NCBI GenBank assembly: GCA_021774435.1
Contig: JAJFJB010000106.1
Coordinates: 1-64,000 of the forward strand
DNA from: Alphaproteobacteria bacterium
Lineage (GTDB): Bacteria > Pseudomonadota > Alphaproteobacteria > UBA8366 > GCA-2717185
DNA: 64,000 nt
Direction: 5' to 3'
Shown here piece by piece: positions 17,970 to 28,063 of this stretch. The position numbers were made by a program, and so were the translations under genes. The notes under the pieces are model-generated. The model was not told where the DNA came from. It made no database searches and worked only from the letters and a program-made list of their open reading frames with translations. How positions within the stretch are numbered: the first letter of the stretch is position 1; the number at the start of each line of letters is the position of its first letter.

Positions 17970-18911
17970 TCAGCCGTGCAGGGCGGACTTAGCCAGCATG
18001 ACGTGAATGCCTTTATGCACATTGACCGTTTGGCTGACGCGTAAATCCGCCGCAAGGCTGCACAGCATATAGGCGTCTTCTTTCGACAGGTTCGTCTTTT
18101 CCTGTATCAATCCGATCATTTCACGAAGCGCCTGTTTCGCCGCATTGTCGAGAACGGGATCGATTCCGGTGGTGATGTAGTGCGTTTCGTTCTCCGCACG
18201 CGGCATTGAGATCGCTGATTCTTTATGCAGGATCAGTTGGAACGTTCCGGACAGGCAGGTTTCGATTGCGGTCCCATTCACTTCACCATCACCCTGGACC
18301 GCATGGCCGTCACCGGCGGAAAACAATGCGCCTTCATTGAAGATCGGCAAATAGAGCGTCGACCCCGCAGCGAGCGCCTTGATGTCGAGATTGCCGCCAT
18401 GCGCGCGCGGTATGATCGATGTGATGCGGCCCCACTCGGCCGGCGGTGCCACGCCCATCACGCCGAAGAACGGGTCGAGCGGCAGGTCGACACCCCAGGG
18501 CATGTGACCGACCATCTTCTCACGGTCGAGCCGGATATGCTTGAGCGTCATTGTGGGAAAGTCTTCTGGCAGCGTTCCAGCGAGCGGGCGAATGCGGTTC
18601 CACCCCCAATCCACGCGCAAAGAAACGTCCAGAATTCGGACCTCGAGCATATCGCCCGGCACAGCCCCGCGTACGGCCACGGGACCGGTCATAATATGCC
18701 CCGCCTGTGCCGGTGTGACTTTGGCGTGAATTTCGCGATGCTCCGGCAGAATCTCGAAATCACCGCTTGGCAGTATGTCCGGGCCGCCGGAAACGCAATG
18801 CAGCGTCACCGTGTCGCCGGACGCGATCGTTTGGACTGCAGGTAGAGCCGCATCAAATACTCCCCAATGCACGGTCTCCGGGCTGGCGTTGATTTCCAGA
18901 TGGTCTGCCAT
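17970..18911 (-). CDS. Acetamidase/formamidase family protein
   Basis: HWGVFDAALPAVQTIASGDTVTLHCVSGG; GHIMTGPVAVRGAVPGDMLEVRILD; GDGHAVQGDGEVNGTAIE. Confidence 0.9.
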   Translation of the reverse strand: MADHLEINASPETVHWGVFDAALPAVQTIASGDTVTLHCVSGGPDILPSGDFEILPEHREIHAKVTPAQAGHIMTGPVAVRGAVPGDMLEVRILDVSLRVDWGWNRIRPLAGTLPEDFPTMTLKHIRLDREKMVGHMPWGVDLPLDPFFGVMGVAPPAEWGRITSIIPRAHGGNLDIKALAAGSTLYLPIFNEGALFSAGDGHAVQGDGEVNGTAIETCLSGTFQLILHKESAISMPRAENETHYITTGIDPVLDNAAKQALREMIGLIQEKTNLSKEDAYMLCSLAADLRVSQTVNVHKGIHVMLAKSALHG

Positions 18912-18938
18912 CTCGAGTGTCCTCCGGTATTAAATGTA

Positions 18939-19850
18939 TCAGGGCTCGATGCGGTAGAACGCCATGGCGTTCTTTGAAAACAGTTGCTTTTGTTCGTTGT
19001 GAGAAAATTCGGAAACGATTGTTTTGAACGAATCGTAAATTAGGTCGTAGCTCGCCCGCAGCCCGTCGACGGGGTAGTTGCTGGCGAACATGCAGCGTTC
19101 GACACCGAACGTCTCGATTGTTTCCAGAACGATTGGACGATTGCTTTCAAGAGTCCACGGGCCGTCCGGCAGGCAAAGGCAGGAAATCTTGACATGCACG
19201 TTTGGAGCGTCGGCGAGAGCCTGCATACCGCGCCGCCATAGGGCGAGACCTTCTTCGTCGCGCCGCCAGGGAAAACCGGTATGATTAAGGACAATACGCG
19301 TTTCGGGAAACGCTTGAGCGACAACAGCGGCTTCCTCAAGGTGCCAGCAAGGGACGCGCAAATCCCATGAAAGATCGTATTTCTCCAGTAAGGCGAAACC
19401 CGCGAGCCATCTTGGATCCTGCATCGTGCGCGGCGCAGCGGGCTGCATCTTCTTGGGCGACGACGCCGTCACGGGCTTTGAGCGGATTCCGCGCACGAGG
19501 GGAAATGACGCCTGAGCCGCGAGAATCTCTTCGGAGTTTTCTTCGTCAAACCAGGCGTGCGCCACAATCGCATTGGGGAAACCGTGTTCGGCATTGATTT
19601 GCGTTATCCATTCGGTCTCCGCAATTTGGCTCCCCCGATCGCATTCCGCTTCGACATGCACGGTTTTGATGACGTTGTGGCGCGCCGAGTCGCGCCGATA
19701 ATCCTCGGGCAAATAGTTTTTGCAGATCGCTGAATTGTCACCGAGAAAGAAATTGTTCTCCGTCGCACCGCTTAGCGACGGATAGTTTAGTTCGTCGAGA
19801 TCCCATAAATGATGGTGTGCATCGACGATCTCAATATCGTCCATGGTCAT
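18939..19850 (-). CDS. Amidohydrolase 2 (TIM-barrel) family protein
   Basis: IEIVDAHHHLWDLDELNYP; IVLNHTGFPW; ERCMFASNYPVD; start overlaps upstream stop (ATGA). Confidence 0.88.
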   Translation of the reverse strand: MTMDDIEIVDAHHHLWDLDELNYPSLSGATENNFFLGDNSAICKNYLPEDYRRDSARHNVIKTVHVEAECDRGSQIAETEWITQINAEHGFPNAIVAHAWFDEENSEEILAAQASFPLVRGIRSKPVTASSPKKMQPAAPRTMQDPRWLAGFALLEKYDLSWDLRVPCWHLEEAAVVAQAFPETRIVLNHTGFPWRRDEEGLALWRRGMQALADAPNVHVKISCLCLPDGPWTLESNRPIVLETIETFGVERCMFASNYPVDGLRASYDLIYDSFKTIVSEFSHNEQKQLFSKNAMAFYRIEP

Positions 19851-20854
19851 CCTCCGGGCTTGGTGCCGACGATGCGGCTGAGTGTGCCGGGAATGAATTC
19901 GTGGACTGTGATGTTTTTGAAACCGGCAGCCTCGAAGTACCCGATGCAATCCGCGTCTGTATGGGCCATGCCCGTGCTGCCGTTGATGGCCTCTGCCAGG
20001 CCCCATAGGGCCGGCCCGACGGGACCGCTCCTGTCGTCGCGCAACGTCTCGCCGATGAGATGCATTTCCCCGCCGGGTAGCAGAGCTTCGCAGGCCCGGC
20101 GAACGACCTTGGCAGCGATTTCGCGGCTGTAGAGAGGCAAGTTGCTGGCCATAATCGCAATATCACAATCTTCGGGCAGGACATCAGCGGTGAAATCGCC
20201 GCCAACAGCGGTCACTCTGTCCTCAACCCCGTGCTCGGCAATGTATTCGTTCGCAACGACGGCGACGGGTGGGAGGTCAAACACGACAGCATTTATATGC
20301 GGATGGGTTTTGGCGGCAGTGATGCTGTAGGCGCCGGATCCGCCCCCGAGATCTAGTATCTTTTTGTGGCCCGATAAATCGACCTGACGAACGAATCGCC
20401 GTGCCGCGCCCATGCCGACACTGTAGGTCGCTTCGTGCATCCGTCGTGCGGCCTCGATTGTCAGGCCTTCATATTGACCCAGCACCGCTTCTTCGGACTG
20501 GCGTAAGAACTCGGTGAGGTTACCGAACTTTTCCCAGCGGGGTTTCGTAAATAATATCCAAGGACCGGCATAGCCGGGCTCGCCTTCGACAAGAAAGTGC
20601 TCGACGTCGGCAGCATTGCGGTATCGTCCGTCATCCGCTGTCTCGAGCAAGTCCATCGTACGGCATACGGTAGCAAGCCGATCTGCGTTGCGTTCGGTGA
20701 TCTGCAAAATGGTGGCGATCTCCGCAGCGTTGCCTGCACCCTTTGAGATTGCCGTAAACAAGCCGAGCTCGACGGCTGCCATTAAACTTGCGGACTGCCA
20801 GAACCCCATCGCCATGTTTTGCAGTCGGACGGTATCGACACGTTTTTCAGTCAC
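19847..20854 (-). CDS. SAM-dependent O-methyltransferase
   Basis: KKILDLGGGSGAYSITAAKTHPHINAVVFDLPPV; ATGA overlaps at both ends. Confidence 0.85.
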   Translation of the reverse strand: MTEKRVDTVRLQNMAMGFWQSASLMAAVELGLFTAISKGAGNAAEIATILQITERNADRLATVCRTMDLLETADDGRYRNAADVEHFLVEGEPGYAGPWILFTKPRWEKFGNLTEFLRQSEEAVLGQYEGLTIEAARRMHEATYSVGMGAARRFVRQVDLSGHKKILDLGGGSGAYSITAAKTHPHINAVVFDLPPVAVVANEYIAEHGVEDRVTAVGGDFTADVLPEDCDIAIMASNLPLYSREIAAKVVRRACEALLPGGEMHLIGETLRDDRSGPVGPALWGLAEAINGSTGMAHTDADCIGYFEAAGFKNITVHEFIPGTLSRIVGTKPGG

Positions 20855-23172
20855 GAAACGGACGCCTTTGCTATGGGGCCGGTGAAGGCCGTAATTTCCG
20901 GTAGGTCTTCCTCGTAGCGCTCTATTTCGACCAAGGTGCTGTGCGAAATTGGGCCTTGCCCAAGTTTGGACGTACCGCGGTCGATTGTCAGAACGTTCGG
21001 ATTGCCGTGTTTGTCTAGCGTGCCGATTTTGCCGGGGACGGCTGGATCGTACCAGGCGCCGGTGGCCAATCGGATGACGCCGGGCCGAACGTTATCTGAA
21101 ACGACGACACCGGCGAGCGTTTCGCCACGAACGTTAAAGACCCGTGCGATGTCCCCATCACTCAATCCGCGCGCAGTAGCATCGGTTGGGTGTATTGCGA
21201 CTGGTTCACGTCCCTTGATCTTGGCGTCGCGGCTCACTGACGCGCAATCCATTTGTGCATGCAGCCGCGTTGCGGGCTGGTTGGACATCATATGTAGCGG
21301 AAACCGTTCGGTGTTGTCGGAACCAAGCCATTCGACGGGTTCCAGCCAAACCGGGTGTCCCGGACAATCGTCATAGCCGAAGCCATCGATCGTTTCCGAA
21401 AAAATTTCGATACGGCCCGACGGTGTCTTAAGCGGATTTGTGTCCGGGTCGGCGCGGAAATCGGCAAAGGCGACATGCGCATTTTCCGGCTCGGGTACTT
21501 CGACATGCCCCTTGGCCCAGAACGTATCGAAATCGGGCAGCTCGACTTGCTTCTGCGCGGCCTGCTGGCGCGCAACATCATAAAGGTGTCGAAGCCAATC
21601 TCTCTCGGTCCGGTCTTCGGTAAACGTTTCCTTGAAGCCAAGCCTTTCCGCGAGGCCGGAAAAGATATCGAAGTCGTTGCGGGCGTCGCCGACAGGCTCA
21701 ACGGCTTGCTCCATTGCCATGATATAGCGGTCGCGGGAACTTGAACCGATATCGTTTCGCTCCAATGTGGTCGTCGCCGGCAGCACGATATCGGCATGCC
21801 GTGCGGTCGCCGTCCACCAGGGTTCATGCACGATAATCGTTTCAGGCTGACGGAACGCGTTGATGAGCCTGTTGAGGTCCTGGTGGTGATGGAAAGGATT
21901 GCCGCCGCACCAATAGATCATCCGCGTGTCGGGATAGGTCCGGGTCCGGCCATTGAATTCGTACTTTCCGCCGGGATGGAGCAGCATATCGGCGATTCGC
22001 GCGACGGGAATAAAGCTGCCGGTCGGGTTCGCGCCGGCGGACAGGTTCGGCGCGGTAATGGGCTCTATAGGATTGCCCTGGCCTTGCATGCTGCCATAGC
22101 CGAAGCCGAATCCGCCGCCCGGCAGCCCCACTTGTCCGATCATGGCGGCGAGCACCGCTGTCATCCAGAATGTTTGCTCGCCATGATCGCCGCGTTGCAG
22201 TGAATAGCTGGTCGTGATCATCGTGCGGTTTGCTGCCATCCGGCGCGCGAGATCGCGGATTGTATCGGCATCGATATCCGTAATTGCTGCGGCCCAGTCG
22301 GCGTCCTTCGGTGTGTCGTCCGCGGCCCCGGTAAGGTAGCGCTCGAACTGTTCGAACCCGGTGCAGTACCGGTTCAGAAATGCTGGATCGTGTAAGTTCT
22401 GCACGAGGAGCGTGTGTGCCAAACCCAGCATCAAGGCGACATCGCTATTGGGACGCGGTGCGATCCATTGGGCTTCCAGGTAATCCGGCGTATCGTCGCG
22501 CAGAGGTGTGATGTTAACGACATCGACACCTGCGGTACGAACGCGCCGTAGCCACTTGTCCGTCGAATGTTCCCCGGCGCCACCCGGCTCGACTTGTGCA
22601 TTCTTGGTTCCGACACCGCCGAACGCCACTATGAGTTTGGTGTTTTCGGCGATGTCGCGCCAGGAACTGACGCCACGCAGGGACTGAAGATCACCCAGAA
22701 TATGCGGCAGGATGGCGAGGCCTGCGGCGATGGAATAGCTGTGCACCTGGGCTGTAAAACCGCCATGACAATTCAGAAAGCGTTGAAGCTGCGTCTTCGC
22801 GTGGTGAAAACGGCCGGCGCTGGCCCAGCCATAGGACCCGCCGAAGATGGCGGTGTTGCCATGGTTTTGTTTGACGCGTGTAAGTTCTTCTGCGATCAGG
22901 TCCTGTGCGCGATCCCAGGAAACCGCAACAAATTCTTCGCCGCCACGCGCTTCGCGATTGCTTCCGGGACCACCTTCGAGCCAGCTTTTTCGGATCATCG
23001 GCTCTGCGACACGGCAATCGTGGTAAAGCGCTTCCGGCATAGCCTGCAGGATCGGCGTTGGATTAGGGTCTGCCTCGAACGGTTCGACGGAGACGACGCG
23101 ACCGTCGCGTACTTCGGCCGAAAATGCACCCCAATGGGCGCTATGTCTAATTGTTCCCATAATTTCATCCAC
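20851..23172 (-). CDS. Molybdopterin-dependent oxidoreductase, BisC/TorA/DMSO-reductase type
   Basis: HWGAFSAEVRDGRVVSVEPF; SYSIAAGLAILPHILG (putative Ser Mo-ligand region); PWWTATARHADIVLPATTTLERND; C-terminal molydopterin dinucleotide-binding domain; no obvious Tat signal. Confidence 0.9.
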   Translation of the reverse strand: MDEIMGTIRHSAHWGAFSAEVRDGRVVSVEPFEADPNPTPILQAMPEALYHDCRVAEPMIRKSWLEGGPGSNREARGGEEFVAVSWDRAQDLIAEELTRVKQNHGNTAIFGGSYGWASAGRFHHAKTQLQRFLNCHGGFTAQVHSYSIAAGLAILPHILGDLQSLRGVSSWRDIAENTKLIVAFGGVGTKNAQVEPGGAGEHSTDKWLRRVRTAGVDVVNITPLRDDTPDYLEAQWIAPRPNSDVALMLGLAHTLLVQNLHDPAFLNRYCTGFEQFERYLTGAADDTPKDADWAAAITDIDADTIRDLARRMAANRTMITTSYSLQRGDHGEQTFWMTAVLAAMIGQVGLPGGGFGFGYGSMQGQGNPIEPITAPNLSAGANPTGSFIPVARIADMLLHPGGKYEFNGRTRTYPDTRMIYWCGGNPFHHHQDLNRLINAFRQPETIIVHEPWWTATARHADIVLPATTTLERNDIGSSSRDRYIMAMEQAVEPVGDARNDFDIFSGLAERLGFKETFTEDRTERDWLRHLYDVARQQAAQKQVELPDFDTFWAKGHVEVPEPENAHVAFADFRADPDTNPLKTPSGRIEIFSETIDGFGYDDCPGHPVWLEPVEWLGSDNTERFPLHMMSNQPATRLHAQMDCASVSRDAKIKGREPVAIHPTDATARGLSDGDIARVFNVRGETLAGVVVSDNVRPGVIRLATGAWYDPAVPGKIGTLDKHGNPNVLTIDRGTSKLGQGPISHSTLVEIERYEEDLPEITAFTGPIAKASVS

Positions 23173-23357
23173 TTAGTACCGGATAGGTCGCTGTTTTCCC
23201 GTAAATCAATGGGCGTCGCGGCGATTCGAAAAATGATAGCGGGCGGTCGAGGAGTTCGCAATGCGTCCCTCATTTGGGGGACTACCCGTATGGCGATTTA
23301 TCGTTGAATGGTACCCGTTAAAAAGATGAGAGCTGAAATACGAAGTAGGTGAACGTT

Positions 23358-23546
23358 ATGGCGAAAAGGATCGACAAAGACGAATTTTGCGCCGCCCGTG
23401 CCGCTTACCGCGAACAGATTGAATTCGGTAGTGAGAAGGATACGGCGCTCAATCTGGCAACAATCGTTTATCAACAACGGCATCCTTGTGTTCCTGCGGG
23501 TCAAGCGCGGGAAATGGTCGGTGCTGCTCTCGGTCTCGGTAATTAG
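23358..23546 (+). CDS. Small protein of unknown function, paralogue A
   Basis: 62 aa; EFCAARAAYREQIEFGSEKDTALNLATIVYQQRHPCVPAGQAREMVGAAL aligns with the downstream ORF. Confidence 0.6.
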   Translation: MAKRIDKDEFCAARAAYREQIEFGSEKDTALNLATIVYQQRHPCVPAGQAREMVGAALGLGN

Positions 23547-23581
23547 GCCATAACCATTAGTAGAAGTGAGACAGCATCGTA

Positions 23582-23800
23582 GTGAAGAAGGATAAGCATA
23601 CAGTTTTGGCCTTTGTGCCCCATTTCCGCCCGGATGATGTTCGTCTTGCGACCGACGCTTATGCGATTGAGCTGGCGCTAGGACGAGCGCCAAATGTCGC
23701 GCTCAATTATGCTACGGCGGTTTATGTTCAACGCGACCCGTTAATGCCGGCGAGCGAAGCCCGTGCGCTCATTAGCGCTGCAATCAAAGACGATCAGTAG
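23582..23800 (+). CDS. Small protein of unknown function, paralogue B
   Basis: 72 aa; DVRLATDAYAIELALGRAPNVALNYATAVYVQRDPLMPASEARALISAAI; GTG start. Confidence 0.58.
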   Translation: MKKDKHTVLAFVPHFRPDDVRLATDAYAIELALGRAPNVALNYATAVYVQRDPLMPASEARALISAAIKDDQ

Positions 23801-23904
23801 CGGCGCTAAATCACCAGGAAAAATGAGAACCCGGCTTTGTTCTGACGCCATGTTCGGTGTTATTCTCCGCCTCCTTTTTATTATGAAGCTGCGGGGCGAT
23901 CAGC

Positions 23905-25071
23905 GTGAAATCAGCGAACTCAATTCTATCGGGATACGGAACGACCGTGTTCGAGGTGATGTCCCGGCTCGCAATGGAGCATCAATCCATTAATCTCGGG
24001 CAGGGATTTCCGGATGAAGACGGCCCGGAGGACGTTCGCCAGGTCGCGGCGGATGCGCTGATGGCGGGACCAAACCAGTATCCACCGATGCTAGGTATTC
24101 CCGAATTACGTCAGGCCGTCGCCGCACACGCGAAGCATCATTATGGTCTCGATGTCGATTGGCAGACCGAAGTGATGGTGGCTTCGGGGGCGACGGAGGT
24201 TCTCACCGGCTGCATGATGGGCCTCATCGAACCGGGCGATGAAGTCGTGCTGATCGAACCTCTTTACGATTGTTACTTGCCGATCATTCGCCGAGCAGGC
24301 GGTATCCCCAAAATGGTGCGCGTCGAACCGCCGAACTGGACCCTGCCGCGCGCCGAACTGGAAGGCGCGTTCTCCGACCGTACCAAGCTCATCTTGCTCA
24401 ACAATCCGATGAATCCGGCCGCGAAAGTGTTCACTGATGAAGAGCTCGCATTCATCGCCGAACTGGTCATTCGTCATGACGCCTACGCGGTATGTGATGA
24501 GGTTTACGAACATATCGCCTTCGACGGCCGTGGCCATACCCCCTTGATCACGTTGCCTGGCATGCGTGACCGGTGCGTACGGATTGGGTCTGCCGGAAAA
24601 ACTTTTTCGTTGACGGGTTGGAAAGTCGGCTATGCAACGGCGCCGCCGGCATTGCTGGCGCCAATTGCGAAAGCGCATCAGTTCGTCACATTCACGACCC
24701 CGCCCAACCTGCAGAAAGCCGTCGCTTATGGGCTAGGCAAGGAAGATGCTTATTTCCAGGGCCTATCGGATGACATGCAGGCCAAACGGGACCGTTTCGC
24801 CGCCGGCCTTTCAAGGCTTGGTTTTGGCGTGATCGACTGCCAAGGGACCTATTTCATCACCGCCGATTTCCGGCCGTTGGGATTCGAGGGTGATGATGTT
24901 GCGTTTTGCCGTCACATTACGACCGAGGCTGGCGTCACAGCCGTCCCGGTCAGCGCTTTTTACCTAGAGAACGGCCCCTGCCACTTCGTCCGTTTCTGCT
25001 TTTGCAAAAAGGACGAAGTGCTGGACGCGGCAATCGAGCGGCTGGAGGCGTTCTTCTGTTCGAAGCAATAA
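23905..25071 (+). CDS. Class I/II PLP-dependent aminotransferase
   Basis: INLGQGFPDEDGP; NNPMNPAAKVFTDEEL; YAVCDEVYEHIAFDG; GSAGKTFSLTGWKVGY. Confidence 0.92.
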   Translation: MKSANSILSGYGTTVFEVMSRLAMEHQSINLGQGFPDEDGPEDVRQVAADALMAGPNQYPPMLGIPELRQAVAAHAKHHYGLDVDWQTEVMVASGATEVLTGCMMGLIEPGDEVVLIEPLYDCYLPIIRRAGGIPKMVRVEPPNWTLPRAELEGAFSDRTKLILLNNPMNPAAKVFTDEELAFIAELVIRHDAYAVCDEVYEHIAFDGRGHTPLITLPGMRDRCVRIGSAGKTFSLTGWKVGYATAPPALLAPIAKAHQFVTFTTPPNLQKAVAYGLGKEDAYFQGLSDDMQAKRDRFAAGLSRLGFGVIDCQGTYFITADFRPLGFEGDDVAFCRHITTEAGVTAVPVSAFYLENGPCHFVRFCFCKKDEVLDAAIERLEAFFCSKQ

Positions 25072-25072
25072 T

Positions 25073-25705
25073 CTAGGGAGCCGGACGTGTCACGGCGATA
25101 ACGTGGTCGCGATAGGCGGGCCGTTCCGAGAGCCGTTCATGCCAGGCTTCGACATTTGGGTGCGAGGGCCGTGACGGCGACCAGTTGATCCAGCGATGGG
25201 TCAGCACACCAGCAGGAATGTCCCCCATGGTCAGATGGTCGCCACAGATATAGGCACGGTCAGCCAGTTGTGCGTCGAGAATATCGAACATCGGAATGGC
25301 TTGTTTGATGGCGGCATTGATTGCGTCCTGGCTCCGTTCAGCCTCCGGCAAGCGCCAAAAATGGTTTAGGTAGACGCTGTTGAAGGGCGCGAGGTTGAGC
25401 GAACTCCAATCCATCCATTTTTCTGCCTCGGCGCGTCCGCGCAACGTATCGGGATACATATCGCCCATGCTGTGTTTGGCGCAGAGATAACGCACGACCG
25501 CACCGGATTCCCAGAGTGTGAATCCGTCTTCTTCCTCAAGTGTCGGCAGGCGTCCCATGGGATTCTTTCGGCGATATTCGGGGTCGTCGTTGCCGCCAAA
25601 TTCACCGCCCCAGTCGATGCGCTCATATTCGACGCCCAGTTCGTTCAAGCACCAAAGCGCCTTGATGACATTGGAACCATCGTTCCGTCCCCAGATTTTT
25701 AGCAT
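25073..25705 (-). CDS. Glutathione S-transferase family protein
   Basis: MLKIWGRNDGSNVIKALWCLNELGVEYERIDWGGEFGG; NPMGRLPTLEEEDGFTLWESGAVVRYL. Confidence 0.9.
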   Translation of the reverse strand: MLKIWGRNDGSNVIKALWCLNELGVEYERIDWGGEFGGNDDPEYRRKNPMGRLPTLEEEDGFTLWESGAVVRYLCAKHSMGDMYPDTLRGRAEAEKWMDWSSLNLAPFNSVYLNHFWRLPEAERSQDAINAAIKQAIPMFDILDAQLADRAYICGDHLTMGDIPAGVLTHRWINWSPSRPSHPNVEAWHERLSERPAYRDHVIAVTRPAP

Positions 25706-25784
25706 TAAGTGGTCTCCCTGAATTTAAATTTCTTGGGCACCACTTTAGCGCACGGAGTCGCTGCGTCAGCGAAAAAAATTGGAT

Positions 25785-26996
25785 TTAGGATCTAGCCTTG
25801 AAATCCAAGCTCGTCACGTCGTGCCCATAGAGCCACAGATGGGCCTCGCGATGGCTGTTGAGGCGCTCTTCGAGATTGCCAATATCCGCGTTGTGAAAGA
25901 ATTCGATATTGTCCCGCGACATCTGTTGCACTTTCGCGGTGCGATCATGCCGCAAAACCTCATATCGCTTTAGCGCAGAGCCGATATTGGCTGGATTTGC
26001 GACAAGACATTGCGCCAATGTATAGGCGTCTTCGATCGCCATCACGGCCCCTTGCGCCATAAAGGGCAACATCGCGTGGCAGGCGTCACCGAGCAGGCTA
26101 ACTCTCTCTGTTGACCAACGCGGCAGAGGATCCCGGTCGAAGAGTCCCCAGCGGAAGCAACTTTCCGCGTTCCGGATGAGTATATGGAGATTTTCGTGCC
26201 AGCCACGGAAATCGGATTCAAACTCGTGCTTGGCGCCTTCCGTGGACCACGATTCGTCCATCCACTGATCGCGTTCCATGACTCCGACACAGTTTACCAA
26301 ATCACCGCGTCGCAAATAGTAGTGAACAAAGTGGCCGCCCTTCCCAATCCAGTTTGAAGCGACCGGACGGATATGGCCTGGCGGCAGCCGATGCGTTGGT
26401 ATCGTTGCCCGCCATGCAACGCATCCCGTAAACCGCGGTTTGTCGGGGCCAAATGTTTTCTCCCGGACGACGGAGTGAATGCCGTCGCAACCGATTAACA
26501 CATCGCCTTCGGTTTCCACGCCATTTGAGGTTTTTACGATGATGCCTGTGGCGGATTGGACGATATCCTCGACTTTGTGTCCGAGAAATACGCTTACGGA
26601 CGCGGCGGAGAGGGCTGCGGACTTTGCTAATGCGCTGGACAAAATGTCGTGTAAATCGGCACGATGCAGATGGTAGTAAGGGTACCCGAACTTTTCGACG
26701 CTGGCGTCGCCGAGCGGCCGTGTCGCCAATATGTCGCCGGATTTCCAGTGCCGAATCTCGCCGCGTTCTGGCGTGAAGGCGACTTCGCGTAGATTTTCCT
26801 CAAGGCCTAAATGGTGCAATACGCGGGCGCCGTTCGCACTGATCTGCACGCCGGCCCCGACCTCGCCGAGTGCCTGGGCTTGTTCAAGAACGCAGACATC
26901 GAAGCCCTTGCGCGCGAGGCAATTGGCTAAGGTTAGCCCCCCTAACCCCGCACCAGCTATGATGACTTTTACCGGAGAGTCCGCCATGGCGTTCAA
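25785..26996 (-). CDS. FAD-dependent aromatic monooxygenase (salicylate hydroxylase-like)
   Basis: VIIAGAGLGGLTLANCLARKGFDVCVLEQA; DVLIGCDGIHSVVRE; VSLLGDACHAMLPFMAQGAVMAIEDAY. Confidence 0.9.
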   Translation of the reverse strand: MNAMADSPVKVIIAGAGLGGLTLANCLARKGFDVCVLEQAQALGEVGAGVQISANGARVLHHLGLEENLREVAFTPERGEIRHWKSGDILATRPLGDASVEKFGYPYYHLHRADLHDILSSALAKSAALSAASVSVFLGHKVEDIVQSATGIIVKTSNGVETEGDVLIGCDGIHSVVREKTFGPDKPRFTGCVAWRATIPTHRLPPGHIRPVASNWIGKGGHFVHYYLRRGDLVNCVGVMERDQWMDESWSTEGAKHEFESDFRGWHENLHILIRNAESCFRWGLFDRDPLPRWSTERVSLLGDACHAMLPFMAQGAVMAIEDAYTLAQCLVANPANIGSALKRYEVLRHDRTAKVQQMSRDNIEFFHNADIGNLEERLNSHREAHLWLYGHDVTSLDFKARS

Positions 26997-27010
26997 ATTT
27001 TAGCGTACCT

Positions 27011-28054
27011 TTATACTGCTTGGCGCACCCGAGGTGATTCAGATTGAAGGAAGTGCGGCATCACCTTTTCGGTAAACATCATGAATGAGGAATGGCTAAG
27101 CGGCGCGCACATCAAATAATCGAGATGCATCTCTACTTCCAGCCGACGCATTGTTTCGATTACCCGCTCAGGCGTACCCCAAATAATCGAATCCTCTAGA
27201 TACCGATCGATAGGGTCGACTTCCTGGGTCTCGCCGTCAACTTCGATTGTTTTTACCGGATTGGCCATGCCTTTGGATTCGTTTTTATAGGTCGCCACAA
27301 TCCATTTTGCGCCTTGCCGCGCAATTTGTTCCGCTTCACTTTCCGTATCTGCTACCGCGATCAACCGTGCCATTGGAATTTCGCGGTTTTCCGCAGAGTG
27401 GCCGTGCGCTACCAATGTTTTCAGGAAATTGTTTCGATGTTCTGCGATTTGCGGGAATTCGGCGTGCGGTCCCAGCATAACGGTATAGCCCTGCTGGCCG
27501 GCCCATTCGACGGAGTCGGCGGAACCGCCGGCAACCCAGACGGGCGGGTGCGGGTCTTGATGCGGCTTCGGTAGAACTTCGACGTCGTCGAATTGCCAGA
27601 ATTTGCCTTTCCAGGTCAGCCGTTCGTTGTTCCAGGCCGCGAGGACGATATCGACGGCTTCGCGGAAGCGTTCCTTGCTTTCTGGAAACGGCACGCCAAA
27701 GGTTTTGAATTCGACAGGATCGAAACCACGACCGGCCCCCCAATTGACCCGCCCTTCCGTCAAGACGTCGAGTAGTGCGACTTCTTCGGCGAGTCGAAGT
27801 GGGTGGTACATGGCAGCAAGCGAAACTGCCGTGCCAATGCGTAGGTTCTGCGTCTTATTCGCGACATGCATACCCATAAGATGAACCGACGGGCAGACGC
27901 TGTAGTCTGTAAAATGGTGTTCCGCCAACCAAACGGCGTCATAGCCGGACTTATCCATGACATCGATCCGGTACATTGCCCGTTCATAAACGGTTTGCAG
28001 CGTATTTCGACGCTGCGGCCAGGAGAAAAACTGTAGGACGCCAAACTTCATCAT
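27011..28054 (-). CDS. Luciferase-like (LLM class) flavin-dependent oxidoreductase
   Basis: MKFGVLQFFSWPQRR...YDAVWLAEHHFTDYSVCPS; LTEGRVNWGAGRGFDPVEFKTFGV; start by GGAG SD. Confidence 0.9.
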   Translation of the reverse strand: MMKFGVLQFFSWPQRRNTLQTVYERAMYRIDVMDKSGYDAVWLAEHHFTDYSVCPSVHLMGMHVANKTQNLRIGTAVSLAAMYHPLRLAEEVALLDVLTEGRVNWGAGRGFDPVEFKTFGVPFPESKERFREAVDIVLAAWNNERLTWKGKFWQFDDVEVLPKPHQDPHPPVWVAGGSADSVEWAGQQGYTVMLGPHAEFPQIAEHRNNFLKTLVAHGHSAENREIPMARLIAVADTESEAEQIARQGAKWIVATYKNESKGMANPVKTIEVDGETQEVDPIDRYLEDSIIWGTPERVIETMRRLEVEMHLDYLMCAPLSHSSFMMFTEKVMPHFLQSESPRVRQAV

Positions 28055-28063
28055 CTGCTCCAT

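Noticed and set aside
20851-23172. Molybdoenzyme as a formate-dehydrogenase-type selenoprotein
   Set aside because: No in-frame TGA; the ligand region reads SYSIAAG, fitting the Ser-ligated DMSO-reductase/BisC class.
23358-23800. Tandem small ORFs as a toxin-antitoxin pair
   Set aside because: The two proteins are paralogous to each other, not a toxin plus DNA-binding antitoxin; no known TA motif.
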